Positions 14,257-25,252 of a stretch of 64,000 nt of DNA are shown here, piece by piece. Both the position numbers and the translations under genes were made by a program. The stretch is from positions 9,245,696 to 9,309,695 of the forward strand of contig NC_059287.1 in assembly GCF_017591435.1 (NCBI RefSeq), given 5' to 3'. Within the stretch, counting starts at the first letter, position 1. The number at the start of each line of letters is the position of its first letter. The notes under the pieces are model-generated. The model did no database searches. It was not told the origin of the DNA and saw nothing but the letters and a program-made list of their open reading frames with translations. This stretch comes from Portunus trituberculatus (lineage: Eukaryota; Arthropoda; Malacostraca; Decapoda; Portunidae).

Positions 14257-14484
14257 ATGTAGTGCCTATTTACATAATACATTACACAGATCATATTACC
14301 TGTTAGTAGTAACATGTGCAAGATATAAAAAAGTCTCGCATAACTTGGATTTTTAATAACTGAGATAGCCCTTCCCCTCACACAATCATTCTGACTTATG
14401 CAAGGGTTACTGTACTAAATATACCTATATCCAGTAAATTGGCATTAGTAAAGCCAATTAGAGGAAGACCAGTCTAAGTTACTT

Positions 14485-14523
<39 letters not shown>

Positions 14524-14640
14524 ATACTTGTTACCACTAACAGTTGAAATGGTCTGCTTAGTGCATTACGTAAATAAGTACCACACACATGGTGCATGCA
14601 CATACATACACATGTGGCATACTCACACACAAACACACAC
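14257..14640. other. spacer with poly(T) and AC-rich DNA
   Basis: No gene. A 33-base T run lies at about 14488-14520. The last 60 bases are rich in ACAC/ACAT words and form the left border of the first plus-strand LINE copy. Confidence 0.6.
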
Positions 14641-15289
14641 AGAACTGGAGAAAGTATAAAAGGAAAAGGATTTGGGAGTGACGATGGAAGAAAATAATCA
14701 ACCGGAAAGCCATATTGATAGGATTTTCAGAGAGATATAATTTGCTAAGGAATATTGGAATAGCATTTCACTACATAGACAAAGAAATGATGAAGAAACT
14801 GATAAGTACTATAATAAAACCCAGATTGGAATATGCAGGAATAGTGTGGACCCCTCACAAAAAGGAACACATAAGGAAGCTGGAGAGACTACAAAAAATG
14901 GCTACAAGAATGGTCCCAGAACTTGAAGGAATGACATATGAGGAGAAACTAAAGGCTATGGATCTTCCAACATTGGAGCAGAGAAGGGAGAGAGGAGATC
15001 TCGTACAAGTTTATAAATTGATAAACGGAATGGACCAAGTGGACAATGAGTATCTGATCCTGAGAGAAGAATATGCCAGTCGAAGCACAAGATCGCATAA
15101 TAAGAAGCTGAGGAAGCGAAGATGTGTAAGAGATATTAAAAAGTATGGAGATGTGGGACAGTTTGAATGATGAAGTAGTGTCTGCAACGAGTGTGCATAA
15201 TTTTAAAGTAAGATTGGATAAATGTAGATATGGAGATGGGGCCACACGAGCATAAAGCCCAGGCCCTGTAAAACTTCAACTAGGTAAAT
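14641..15289 (+). mobile_element. LINE-A copy, 5'-truncated in the RT C-terminus
   Basis: Starts abruptly after cacaaacacacac at the codons for EKVKKEKDLGVT and runs to the family 3' end. An open frame at 14715-15170 encodes the C-terminal thumb (HYIDKEMMKKLISTIIKP, RLEYAGIVWTPHKKEHI, LPTLEQRRERGDLVQVYKL). It breaks at KKYGDVGQFE through a short deletion. No catalytic core. Confidence 0.9.

Positions 15290-15317
<28 letters not shown>
15290..15317 (+). repeat. (AC)n LINE tail
   Basis: AC repeat between the 3' tail of the preceding LINE-A copy and the 5' end of the next, near full-length copy. Confidence 0.97.
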
Positions 15318-15320
<3 letters not shown>

Positions 15321-15455
15321 ACGCAGCAGAGGAAGGACGCGATACCGTCGCTCCCGACAATCAGCTGATCTTCACTACCTTTGTTTGGGTTTACAGTGGC
15401 CTGGGCGATAAGTGTGGACTCATTTTTCCTTTCATGAATACAGTGTTAAATAATA

Positions 15456-16490
15456 ATGAGTGAGAAAGAAATTCCATCTAAATGCAGGTATGAGACAAGG
15501 GAAAGAATGAAAGCTGATGATGACAATGTTGGTGAGGGAGGAGGAGAATTTGAAGGCTTTGATACGGCGCAAACTTCACTATTTGATAGAGTCTTAACTA
15601 TCGAACGTAAATTAGATAAATTGATAAAGGAGAGTATGGGAATGAAAGAGAATGAAGAACAGGATAAAGAGCTCCAGAAATTGAAAGAAAGGATAAAAGA
15701 GTGGAAGAAAACGAAACTAGGCTAAGAACCGAAAATGAAGAATTAAAAGTCCAAATAGCGAACTATAAGAAATTGATGGAAGAAGGACTCGGTAAAGCCG
15801 AGAAAGAAAAAGAAAAGCTAAAAGATCTAGTTAACAAAGAAGAAGAAAGAGTACAAGACGTGATTAAAAAAGAAGTAAAAGCATGGAGAATCCAAGATAA
15901 GAAAGACAAGGAATCATTTCAAGAAGTATTTCAAGAACAGTTAAAAGAAAGAGATGAAAATATGACAAGCAAAATGATAGGAGTCCTCAAGAAAAAAGAA
16001 AATTTAGTAAGAGAAATTGCGGAAAAAAAGAAGACTGAAAGAAAAAAATGTTAAATATAGACCAAGAAGGGAAAAAGACGAAATGAAATCAGTAAAAGAC
16101 CTACTAAAACATCTGAATGACGAGGATAGACAGAACTTAGAAGAGGAAGTAGAAGAAATCCATAGAATGGGACCATATCAAGAAGGAACAGTGAGACCAA
16201 TTAAGATATTACTAAAATCACAAGCAGCAGCAGAAGAAGTACTATATAGAAAAACGAAACTCAGAGAAACAGAAGGTTGCAAAGATATATATATAAAGAA
16301 AAATAGAAACGAGGAGGAAAGGAAGAGACACAATGAACTGGTGGCAGAAGCAAGAGAAAAAATAATGAAAGGTCAGAGGAGGAGAAGAAGGCATTTTTGG
16401 AGAATTATAGGAGACAGGATAAGGAAATGGTATATAAAAGAGAAAGAAGAGAAAAGAATGGAGCAAGTTTAACTAAAATGATAAGAACAA
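15456..16490 (+). pseudogene. LINE-A N-terminal coiled-coil/RRM-like region
   Basis: Begins MSEKEIPSKCRYETRERM. A highly charged coiled coil follows (KLDKLIKESMGMKENEEQ, then ENEELKVQIANYKKLMEEGL) split by a frameshift at about 15710, then a compact domain (EEVEEIHRMGPYQEG, VRPIKILLKSQAAAEEVLY) and a basic helix (KNRNEEERKRHNELVAEARE). The order resembles L1-type ORF1 proteins (coiled coil, RRM, C-terminal domain), which bind RNA. In other copies (22.3 kb, 44.1 kb, 29.2 kb) this region reads on in frame into the endonuclease, so the ancestral protein was probably one polyprotein. Frame-broken here. Confidence 0.75.
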
Positions 16491-16500
16491 GAGATTAAAA

Positions 16501-17800
16501 ATGATGTATACAAACATAGATGGGATTTTATCTAGTAAATTAGAATTAAGAGATTACATAAAGAAAGAAGAACCAGATATTGTATGCCTGGTGGAAACAA
16601 AGTTAAATGAGGCAATAAAAATAGACATAGATAAAAGGTATAATATATGGAGGAGAGAGAGAGTGGGTAAAGGAGGAGGAGGAGTCATGATGATGTTAAG
16701 GAAGGAGATAGTGGTAAATCAAGTGGAGTTTGGGAAGGAAAATCAGAAATACTGTATGTTAAGATGCATATTAACAAAAGGAGTTAACAATCATTGGAAC
16801 ATATGTGCCACCAAAACAAACTCATGGACTAACCAAGAATATAGAGACATGATAGATGACACAATAAGGAGTCTTACAAGAATCATTAAGGAAAGGAGAA
16901 AAGTGATATTGATAGGAGATTTCAACTGTAAGGAGGTAGACTGGGAAAATTATGAAAGTGGTATGGGGAAGATGCCTGGGAGATAGATTCCTGAACCTAA
17001 TGATAGATAATTTGATGGTCCAAAGAGTAAAGGAAAACACAAGATTCAGAGGAAACGATGAGCCGGCAAGATTAGACCTAGTTTTTACAAGGGATATACC
17101 AATTAACGATGATATAAGATACAAGTGCCCATTGGGAAAGAGTGACCATGTAATATTAGAGATGGATATAGAAGAAGGAAAGGAAGATAGAGATGAATCA
17201 TACAAAGGAGACCGATTAAATTACAGAAAGGCTGATATTGAGAATCTCAAGAACTATTTTAAAACGTAAACTGGGAGGAGATGGAAAACTCATTAACGGT
17301 TCAAGAGAAATATAACTTATTTTTGGAAATATACAAAACTGGGGTCAGGAATATGTTCCAAATATAGACCTAAAGAAGAAGGAAAGAAAGATTGGTTTAA
17401 TGCAAGATGTGCTAGGGCAAAGGAGAAACGAGATGGAGCATGGAAAAGGTGGAGAAGAAACAGAAATCCAGAAAATAAGGAAAACTTCAAAACAGCAAGA
17501 AATGAATATGCTAAGGTGAGAAAGGAAGAAGAAAAGAACTATGAAAAGGACATTGTCGAAAAATGTAAGGAACAACCAAAATTGTTCTACAGATTCATAA
17601 ATGGAAAAATAAGACAAAAAGAAACAATAGAAAGGTTAAAAGGAGAAACGGAATGGTGGAAGACCCAAAAGTATGGCAGAACTGTTAAATAGTAAATTTC
17701 ATGAGGTCTTTACTAAGGAATCCAAATTTGAAAGACCACAGGGTAATAGAGAGACTGTCTATATGAAAGAGATTAAAGTAACCAAGCTTGAAATAAAAAG
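16501..17800 (+). pseudogene. LINE-A endonuclease and linker
   Basis: The AP-type endonuclease starts MMYTNIDGILSSKLELRDY (catalytic Asn), then PDIVCLVETKLNE (Glu), NSWTNQEYRDMI, VILIGDFNCKEVDWE (Asp/Asn pair near 16915-16940), EPARLDLVFTRDIP and PLGKSDHVILEMD (SDH near 17140). The linker carries a Trp-Phe-Asn-Ala element (KDWFNARCARAKEKRDGAWK) and RFINGKIRQKETIERL. Its role is nicking the target. All catalytic positions are readable, but frameshifts at about 16745, 16975, 17265 and 17650 disable it. Confidence 0.85.
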
Positions 17801-19302
17801 TTGATGACGGAATTGGATGAGGAAAAGGCAATGGGACCGGATGAAGTCTCAGGCAGAATACTGAAAGAATGTAGGGAAGAACTAGCAAGTCCAATATACA
17901 ACATCATAAAATGCTCAATAGAAAATGGAACAGTGCCAGTGGAGTGGAAAAGAGCTGAGGTGGTTCCCATATATAAGAGCGGAAGGAAGGAAGAACCTTT
18001 AAATTACAGACCGGTATCACTAACTAGTGTAATATGCAAGATGTGTGAAAAAGTAATAAAGAAGCAATGGATCGAGTTTCTTGAAGACAACAAAATATTA
18101 TCAAATAGCCAATTTGGTTTTAGAAAAGGTCGGTCATGTGTGACAAATTTATTGAGTTTCTACTCTAGAATAGTTGATAAAGTACAAGAGAGAGAGGGAT
18201 GGATTGACTGTATTTATTTAGATCTAAAAAAGGCTTTTGATAAAGTGCCACATGAAAGATTACTATGGAAGTTAGAGGAGAAGGGTGGCTTAAAAGGAAG
18301 CACATTGAGATGGATGAAGAATTACTTAAGGGGGAGAGAAATAAGGACGATAGTTAAAGATATGAAGTCCAAGTGGAGAACAGTAGACAGCGGAGTGCCA
18401 CAGGGGTCAGTATTGGCACCAATACTTTTTCTCGTATATATAAATGACATGCCAGAGGAGTGAACAGCTACATAAATCTGTTTGCGGACGATGCGAAACT
18501 GTGCAGAGTCATTAAACAAAAGAGGATTGTGAAATACTACAGGAAGACTTAAACAAGATCTGGAAATGGAGCAAAAATGGGAGATGGAATTCAATGTGGA
18601 CAAAAGCCATGTCATGGAAATGGGAAAAGTGAAAGACGACCAGTGGGAATCTATAAGATGGGAGATGGAGTAGAACTAGAAAAAGTAAAAAAGGAAAAGG
18701 ACTTGGGAGTGACAATGGAAGAAAATAATCAACCGGTTAGCCATATTGATAGAATTTTCAGAGAGACGTATAATTTGCTAAGGAATATTGGAGTAGCATT
18801 TCACTATATGGACAAGGAAATGATGAAGAAATTGATAAGTACTAAAATAAGACCTAGATTGGAATATGCAGGAGTTGTGTGGACTCCCCATAAAAAGAAA
18901 CACATAAGAAAATTAGAGAGACTACAAAAATGGCTACAAGAATGGTTCCAGAATTTAAAGGGATGGCATATGAGGAGAGACTAAAGGCAATGGATCTACC
19001 AACCTTGGAGCAGAGAAGAGAGAGGGATCTGATACAAGTTTATAAATTGATTAACGGAATGGATGAAGTGGATAATGAGAAACTGATCCTGAGAGAAGAA
19101 TATGACTTTAGAAGCACAAGATCGCATAGTAAGAAACTAAGGAAGGGACGATGTCTGAGAGATGTTAAAAATTTAGTTTCCGCAAAGATGTGTTGAGACT
19201 TGGAACAGTTTGAGTGAGGAAGTGGTATCAGCAAAGAGTGTACATAGTTTTAAAGAAAAATAGGATAAGTGTAGATATGGAGACGGGACCACACGAGCAT
19301 AA
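17801..19302 (+). pseudogene. LINE-A reverse transcriptase and C-terminus
   Basis: The open part, 17801-18463, covers fingers and palm: EKAMGPDEVSGRILKECREE, VEWKRAEVVPIYKSGRK, LNYRPVSLTSVICKM, FGFRKGRSCVTNLLSFYS, motif A YLDLKKAFDKVPHE (about 18214-18255) and motif B SGVPQGSVLAPILF (about 18390-18430). A one-base loss after DMPEE shifts motif C, which still reads INLFADDAKLC at about 18473-18500. The thumb and C-terminal domain follow in several frames to RYGDGTTRA. It catalyses target-primed reverse transcription in intact relatives. It lacks the GD of QRRERGDLIQ, like the copy at 53.5 kb. Confidence 0.9.
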
Positions 19303-19350
19303 AGCCCAGGCCCTGTAAAACTACAACTAGGTAAATACAACTAGGTAAAT

Positions 19351-19373
19351 ACACACACACACACACACACACA
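19351..19373 (+). repeat. (AC)n LINE tail
   Basis: Joins the 3' tail of the near full-length LINE-A to the next, 5'-truncated copy. Confidence 0.97.
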
Positions 19374-20243
19374 TAAATCTATTTGCAGATGATATGAAAC
19401 TGTGCAGAGTTATAAAGCAAAAGGAGGATTGTGAAATACTGCAAGAAGACCTAAATAAGATCTGGGAATGGAGTAAAAAGTGGGAAATGGAATTCAATGT
19501 GAACAAAAGCCATGTCATGGAAATGGGAAAGAGTGAAAGATGACCCGTGGGAATATATAAGATGGGAGATGGAGTAGAACTTAAGAAAGTAAAAAAGGAA
19601 AAGGACTTAGGAGTGATGATGGAAGAAAACAATCAACCGGTAAGCCATATTGATAGAATTTTTAGAGAAACATATAATTTGCTAAGGAATATTGGAGTAA
19701 CATTTCACTACATGGACAAAGAAATGATGAAGAAATTGATAAGTACTATAACACCCAGATTGGAATATGCAGGAGTAGTGTGGACCCCTCATAAAAAGAA
19801 ACACATAAGGAAATTGGAGAGACTACAAAAAATGGCTACAAGAATGGTTCCAGAATTTTAAGGGATGACATATGAGGAGAGACTAAAGGCTATGGATCTG
19901 CCAACCCTGGAACAAAGAAGAGAGAGAGGAGATCTGATACAAGTTTATAAATTGATCAATGGAATGGACCAAGTGGATAATGAGAAACTGATCCTGAGAG
20001 AAGAATATGACATTCGAAGCACAAGATCACATAATAAAAAGCTGAGAAAAGGAAGATGTCTGAGAGATGTTAAAAAATATAGCTTCCCGCAAAGATGTAT
20101 TGAGACGTGGAACAGTTTAAATGAAGAAGTAGTGTCTGCAACGAGTGTGCATACTTTTAAAGTAAGATTTGATAAGTGTAGATATGGAGACGGGGCCACA
20201 CGAGCATAAAGCCCAGGCCCTGTAAAACTACAGCTAGGTAAAT
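19374..20243 (+). mobile_element. LINE-A copy truncated at RT motif C
   Basis: Begins inside the codons for INLFADDMKLC directly after (AC)n and continues to aggtaaatacacac. Open stretches at 19547-19861 and 19865-20209 encode the thumb and C-terminal domain ending YGDGATRA. One stop (tga after KSER) and a one-base change at EF/stop separate them. The predicted 3' stem-loop is clear here (20190-20197 with 20216-20223). Confidence 0.92.
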
Positions 20244-20499
20244 ACACACTAGACGCAGTCGAGGAAAGATGCAGTGGCGTCGCTCTCAGCTGATCTTCAC
20301 TACCTGTTGTATAGTATTTGCAGTGGCCTGGGCGAGTAGTGTAGACTCGTTTTTCATGAGATCAAGTGTTAGAGAATCGTGAGTAAAGAAGAAGAGATTC
20401 CATCTAAATTCAGGTATGAGACTAGGGAAAGAATGAAAGAAGATCATGACTATGTCGATGAGGGAGTAAGCGCATTCGAATGTTTTGATACGGCGAATA

Positions 20500-21429
20500 C
20501 AGTAATACTCCATTTAACGAACTGGATAGGGGGTGTCAAAGCTGTTCGTAGAGCGAAAATTCGTTAAGCGGATGTAATTTTCCCATAGAAAATAATGGAA
20601 ATTGGGGGGATGCGTTCTGGGCTGGTCCCCAACATACCACATGGGTTAAAAAAAAAATAATTATATATACGTTTGGCAGCATATTGGGCCACCGGTGTAC
20701 CACTACTTGTATGATGTCATATGAGTCATTGGAAGTTAGAGGAGTTATGTACAAATTTTCTCACATTCTTGCATTTATGTTCGCAAAACAACATTTCTAT
20801 TAGCTTTTTTACCAACCACCAGGTTGCTGGGAACACCACCTCAGGAGGTGGTGTTACTGTCTTATATATGCATTTATGTTCACAAAACAACATTTCTATT
20901 AACTTTTTACAAACCTTGAAGAAAGGATTGAATGCATAATGTGAAATCTTACATGGAATACCAAAAATAAAGCAGAGATGAGATGAGATGGAGAGATGGA
21001 GATGACGCTTTTCTTCTTCTTGTGACCCTTTTAGCCCGCGTGTTGTGTATTTGTTTCACTTTATTGCCTGTAATGGATATCAGAAGATATATGAGATGAG
21101 GATAACGACTGATGGCACTTAGTGACAGTGACTATTAATGAAATAGCTGATTTCATTTGTAATCACTATCAGTGCCACGGAGTCAAGGTTATCCTGTGGC
21201 ATGAGGATATGAATACAAGATATGATATACATTATAGCAGGCAAGAGAGGAGTGAAAACATAACCATCATGATGAAAGTAACACGCAAGCAAATGAGTCA
21301 CAAGAAGAAGAAGAAGCAAGTGAATCTGCTGCCTGTGGATGTGCTTGTACGTTATGCAGGCTTTTGGTCTAACTTTATATAGTACGTTAAAAGAAATTGA
21401 AAGAACGCTCATTGCGGAGTATTACTGTA
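20500..21429. mobile_element. foldback TIR element in LINE-A
   Basis: The ends read cagtaatactccatttaacg and, inverted from the right, cagtaatactccgcaatgag. TA is duplicated at the insertion point when compared with the uninterrupted LINE at 15570. The interior is a long imperfect palindrome centred near 21150: the left-arm words cttcttcttcttgtgac and gataacg recur inverted on the right as gtcacaagaagaagaag and gttatcc. No transposase frame. Related arms occur at 38010-38546 and 49035-49375. Probably a non-autonomous pogo-like element. Confidence 0.8.
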
Positions 21430-22144
21430 CTTCACTATTTAAGAGAGTGTTGACTATTGAACGTAAACTAGATAAATGGATAAAGGAGAGTATGGGAATG
21501 AAAGAGAATGAAGAACAGGAAAAAGTTTAAAAAACTGAGAGAAAGGATAAAAAAAGTGGAAGAAAACAAAACTAGGCTAAGAGCGGAAAATGAAGAACTG
21601 AAAAAGGAAATAGGTAACTACAAGAAACTGATGGAAGAAGGACTCGTTAAAGCCGAGAAAAAAAAAGAGAAGCTGAAAGATCTAGTAAACAAAGAAGGGG
21701 AAAGAGTACAGAACATGATTAAAAAAGAAGTACAAGCATGGAGAGTCCAAGATAAGAAAGATAAGGATGATTTTCAGGTGATTCAAGAACAACTAAAAGA
21801 AAGAGATGAAAATATGACAAACAAAATGGTAGGACTCCTCAAGACAAAAGAAAATCTAGTTAGAGAAATTGCAGAAAAAAAGTGTAATTGTATTTGGATT
21901 AAAAGGAAAAAAAAATAAAGTATAGACCAAGAAGAGAAAAAGAAGAAATGAAGTCAGTCAAAGACCTACTAAAAGATCTAAACGACGAAGATAGGCAGAA
22001 CTTAGAAAAAGTAGAAGAAATAAACAGAATGGGACCATATCAAGAAGGAAAAACGAGACCAATTGAAATACTACTAAAATCACAAGCAGCAACAGAAGAA
22101 ATATTATATAGAACAACTAAACTCAGAGAAACAGAAGGTTACAA

Positions 22145-22146
<2 letters not shown>

Positions 22147-22213
<67 letters not shown>
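22147..22213. repeat. (TA)n expansion inside LINE coding sequence
   Basis: At the codons for KDIYIKK the sister copy at 16285 has only about six TA units. Here there are about 33, encoding an artefactual Ile-Tyr run. Confidence 0.95.
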
Positions 22214-22216
<3 letters not shown>

Positions 22217-22397
22217 AAAAATAGAAATGAGGAAGAAAGGAAGAGATACAATGAACTGGCAGCAGCAGTATGGGAAAAAAAATAATGAAAGGTCAGAAAA
22301 GGAAAAAAAAGGCATTTTTTGGAGAATTCTAGGAGACAGGAAGAGGAAAAAGTGGAACAAGTTTAACTAAAAGGGATAAAGGCAAGAGACTAAAAAT

Positions 22398-24003
22398 GAT
22401 GTATATGAACATAGATGGGGTTTTATCAAGTAAATTAGAATTAAGAGATTACATAAAGAAAGAAGAACCAGATATTGTATGCCTGGCTGAAACAAAACTA
22501 AATGAGGTAATCAAAATAGACTTGGATAATAAGTAAAATGTATGGAGGAGAGATAGAGGGGGTAAAGGAGAAGGAGGAGTCATGATAATGTCAAGGAAGG
22601 AGATGGTGGTAAACCAAGTGGAATGTAGGGAAGGAAAAGCAGAAGTACTGTATATTAAGATGCATATGAATAAAAAAGAGCTAACAATCATTGTAACGTA
22701 TGTGCCACCAAAAACAAATTCATGGACCAATCAAGAATATAAAGACATGATAAATGACACAATAAAGAGTTTAACGAGAATCATTAAGGGAAGGAGAAAA
22801 GTGATATTAGTAGGAGATTTCAATTGTAAAGAAGTGGACTAGGAAAATTATGAAAATGGTATGGGAGAAGAAGCCTGGGGAGAAAGATTCCTGAACCTAA
22901 TGTTAGATAATATGATGGACCAAACAGTAAAGGAAAACACAAGATTCAGAAGAAACAACGAGCTGGCGAGATTGGACCTAGTTTTTACAAGGGGTATACA
23001 AATGAACGATGATATAAGATATAAGTGCCCATTAGGAAAGAGTGACCATGTAATATTAGAAATGGATATAGAAGAGGGAAAGGAAGATAGAGATGATTCA
23101 TACAAAGGAGACCGATTAAATTACAGAAAGGCTGATATTGAGAATCTCAAGAACTATTTTAAAACGTTAACTGGGAGGAGATGGAAAACTCAGAGACAGT
23201 GCAAGAGAAGTATAACTTATTTTGGAAATATACAAAACAGGAGTCAGGAATATGTCCCGAAATATAGACCTAAAGAAGAAAGAAAGAAAGATTGGTTTAA
23301 CGCAAGGTGTGCTAGTGCAAAGGAGAAAAGAGATGGAGCATGGAAAAGGTGGAGGAGAAATAGAAATCCAGTAAATAAGGGAAACTACAAGGCAGGGAGA
23401 AATGAATATGTTAAGGTGAGGAAGGATGAGGAAAGGAACTATGAAAAGGACATTGTTGAAAAATGTAAGGAGCAACCGAAATTGTTCTACAGATTCATAA
23501 ATGGAAAAATTAGGCAAAAAGAAACAATAGAGAGGTTAAAAGAAGAGAATGGGGTGGTGGAAGACCCAAAAAGTATGGCAGAACTATTAGATAATAAATT
23601 CCAGGTCTTTACTAAGGAATCCAAATTTGAAAGTTCACAGGGTAATAGAGAGACCGTCTATAGGAAAGAGGTTAAAGTAACCAAGCTTGAAATAAAAGAG
23701 TTAATGAAGGATTTGGATGAAGCGAAGGCAATGGGACCGGATGAAGTCTCAGGCAGAATACTGAAAGAATGTAGGGAAGAACTAGCAAGTCCTATATACA
23801 ACATCATAAAATGCTCAATAGAAAATGGAACAGTACCAATAGAATGGAAAAGAACTGAGGTGGTTCCCATATATAAGAGCAGAAAGAAGGAAGAACCTTT
23901 GAAATACAGACCGGTATCACTAACTAGAGTAATATGCAAGATGTGTGAAAGAATAATAAAGAAACAATGGATCGAGTTCCTTGAAAACAACAAATTAATA
24001 TGA
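22398..24003 (+). pseudogene. LINE-A endonuclease to RT fingers
   Basis: The endonuclease start MMYMNIDGVLSSKLELRDYI is followed by KKELTIIVTYVPPKTNSW, ILVGDFNCKEVD and a stop (tag at about 22841). A long 380-aa frame (22861-24003) then covers LARLDLVFTRGIQ, PLGKSDHVILEMD, the linker (KDWFNARCASAKEKRDGAWK), RFINGKIRQKETIERLK and the RT fingers to IEFLENNKLI, ending at TGA 24001-24003. The same TGA occurs in the copy at 25.7 kb. Intact downstream palm codons follow the stop. Confidence 0.88.
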
Positions 24004-25205
24004 AATAGCCAATATGGTTTTAGAAAAAGATGGTCGTGTGTAACTAATTTACTGAGTTTCTACTCTAGAATAGTGTATAGAGTACAAGAGAGAGGGATGG
24101 GTTGATTGTATTTATTTGGATTTAAAAAAGGTGTTTGACAAAGTGCCACATGCAAGATTACTGTGGAAGTTAGAGGAGAAGGGTGGCTTAAAAGGAAGCA
24201 CATTGAGATGGATGGAAAATTATTTCAGGGGGAGAGAAATAAGGACGGTAGTTAAAGATATGAAGTCCAAGTTGAGAGCAGTAGAAAGCGGAGTGCTGCA
24301 GGGGTCAGTATTAGCACCAATACTTTTCCTCATATATATAAATGACATGCCAGAAGGAGTGAACAGCTATATAAATCTGTTTGCGGATGATGCAAAACTA
24401 TGAAGGGTTATAAAGCAAAAAGAGGATTGTGAAATACTGCAGGAAGACCTAAATAAGATCTGGAAATGGAGAAAATTGTGGGAGACAGAATTTAATGTGA
24501 ACAAAAGCTATGTCATGGAAATGGGAAAAAGTGAAAGACGACCAGTGGGAATCTATAAGATGGGAGATGGAGTAGAACTGTAGAAAGTAAAAAAGAAAAA
24601 GGACTTGGGAGTGACGATGGAAAAAAACAATCAACCAGTAAGCTATATAGATAGAATTTTTCAGAGACATATAATTTGTTAAGGAATATTGGAGTAGCAT
24701 TTCACTACTTGGACAAAGAAATGATGAAATTCATAAGTACAAAATAAGACCCAGATTGGAATATGCAGGAGTTGTGTGGACCTCCATAAAAAGAAACACG
24801 TAAGGAAGTTGGAGACTACAAAAAATGGCTACAAGAATGGTTCCAGAATTTGAAGGGATGACATATGAGGAGAGACTAAAGACTATGGATCTACCAACCC
24901 TGAAACAGAGAAGGGAGAGAGGGGATCTGATACAAGTTTATAAATTGATCAACGGAATGGATAAAGTGGATAATGAGAATGATCCTGAAAGAAGAATATG
25001 ACATTAGAAGCACAAGATCGCATAGTACGAGTAAAAAACTGAGGAAAGGAAGATGTCTGAGAGATGTTGAAAAGTATAGTTTCCTGCAAAGATGTGTTGA
25101 GACATGGAACAGTTTGAGTGAAGAAGTGGTGTCAGTAATGAGTATGCATAGTTTTAAAGAAAAATTGGATAAGTGTAGATATGGAGACGGGGCCACACAA
25201 GCATA
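24004..25205 (+). pseudogene. LINE-A RT palm to C-terminus
   Basis: The best frame, 24116-24403, has MDLKKVFDKVPHARLLWKLE (motif A, YLDLKKAFD changed to KKVFD), SGVLQGSVLAPILF (the Pro of PQG replaced by Leu) and INLFADDAKL followed by TGA. The C-terminal domain is broken into pieces ending EKLDKCRYGDGATQA at about 25205. Not functional. It is nearly identical over 24.0-24.5 kb to the next copy (25.7-26.25 kb). Confidence 0.85.
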
Positions 25206-25241
25206 AAGCCCAGGCCCTGTAAAACTACAACTAGGTAAAAT

Positions 25242-25252
25242 ACACACACACA
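25242..25252 (+). repeat. short (AC)n LINE tail
   Basis: About six AC units between two LINE-A copies. Confidence 0.9.

Larger units (their letters stand above)
15318..19350 (+). mobile_element. LINE-A, near full-length copy (about 4.0 kb)
   Basis: The most complete family A copy. It has a 138-bp leader (15318-15455), a coiled-coil and RNA-binding-like N-terminal region (15456-16490), an endonuclease (16501-17180), a linker, a reverse transcriptase (17801-18500) and a C-terminal domain ending GDGTTRA plus stop at about 19302. The 3' end has a duplicated actaggtaaatac and then (AC)n. Its 5' end starts at the same point (agacgcag) as the copy at 20250, so this is probably the true element 5' end. 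About a dozen small indels break it. Confidence 0.92.
20379..22395 (+). pseudogene. LINE-A N-terminal region, split by foldback element
   Basis: The first part (KEEEIPSKFRYETRERMKED, 20379-20499) and the remainder (from 21430: LFKRVLTIERKLDKWIKE, then ENEELKKEIGNYKKLMEEG, 21508-21918) join once the TIR element is removed. The RRM-like part (VEEINRMGPYQEGKTRPIEI) follows at 21948-22140 and is then destroyed by a TA expansion (22147-22213). Near 22340-22395 the frame GTSLTKRDKGKRLKMMYTNI reads straight into the endonuclease, indicating a single ancestral ORF. Confidence 0.8.
20250..25241 (+). mobile_element. LINE-A, full-length-start copy interrupted by a foldback element
   Basis: Starts tagacgcag after only three AC units, matching the 5' end of the copy at 15318. 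It contains the leader, the N-terminal coiled coil (interrupted at 20500-21429 by a TIR element with TA duplication), the endonuclease, RT and C-terminus, and ends ctaggtaaaatac plus (AC)n. Frame breaks and stops are numerous, including TGA at about 24001 and PQG changed to LQG. Confidence 0.9.
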
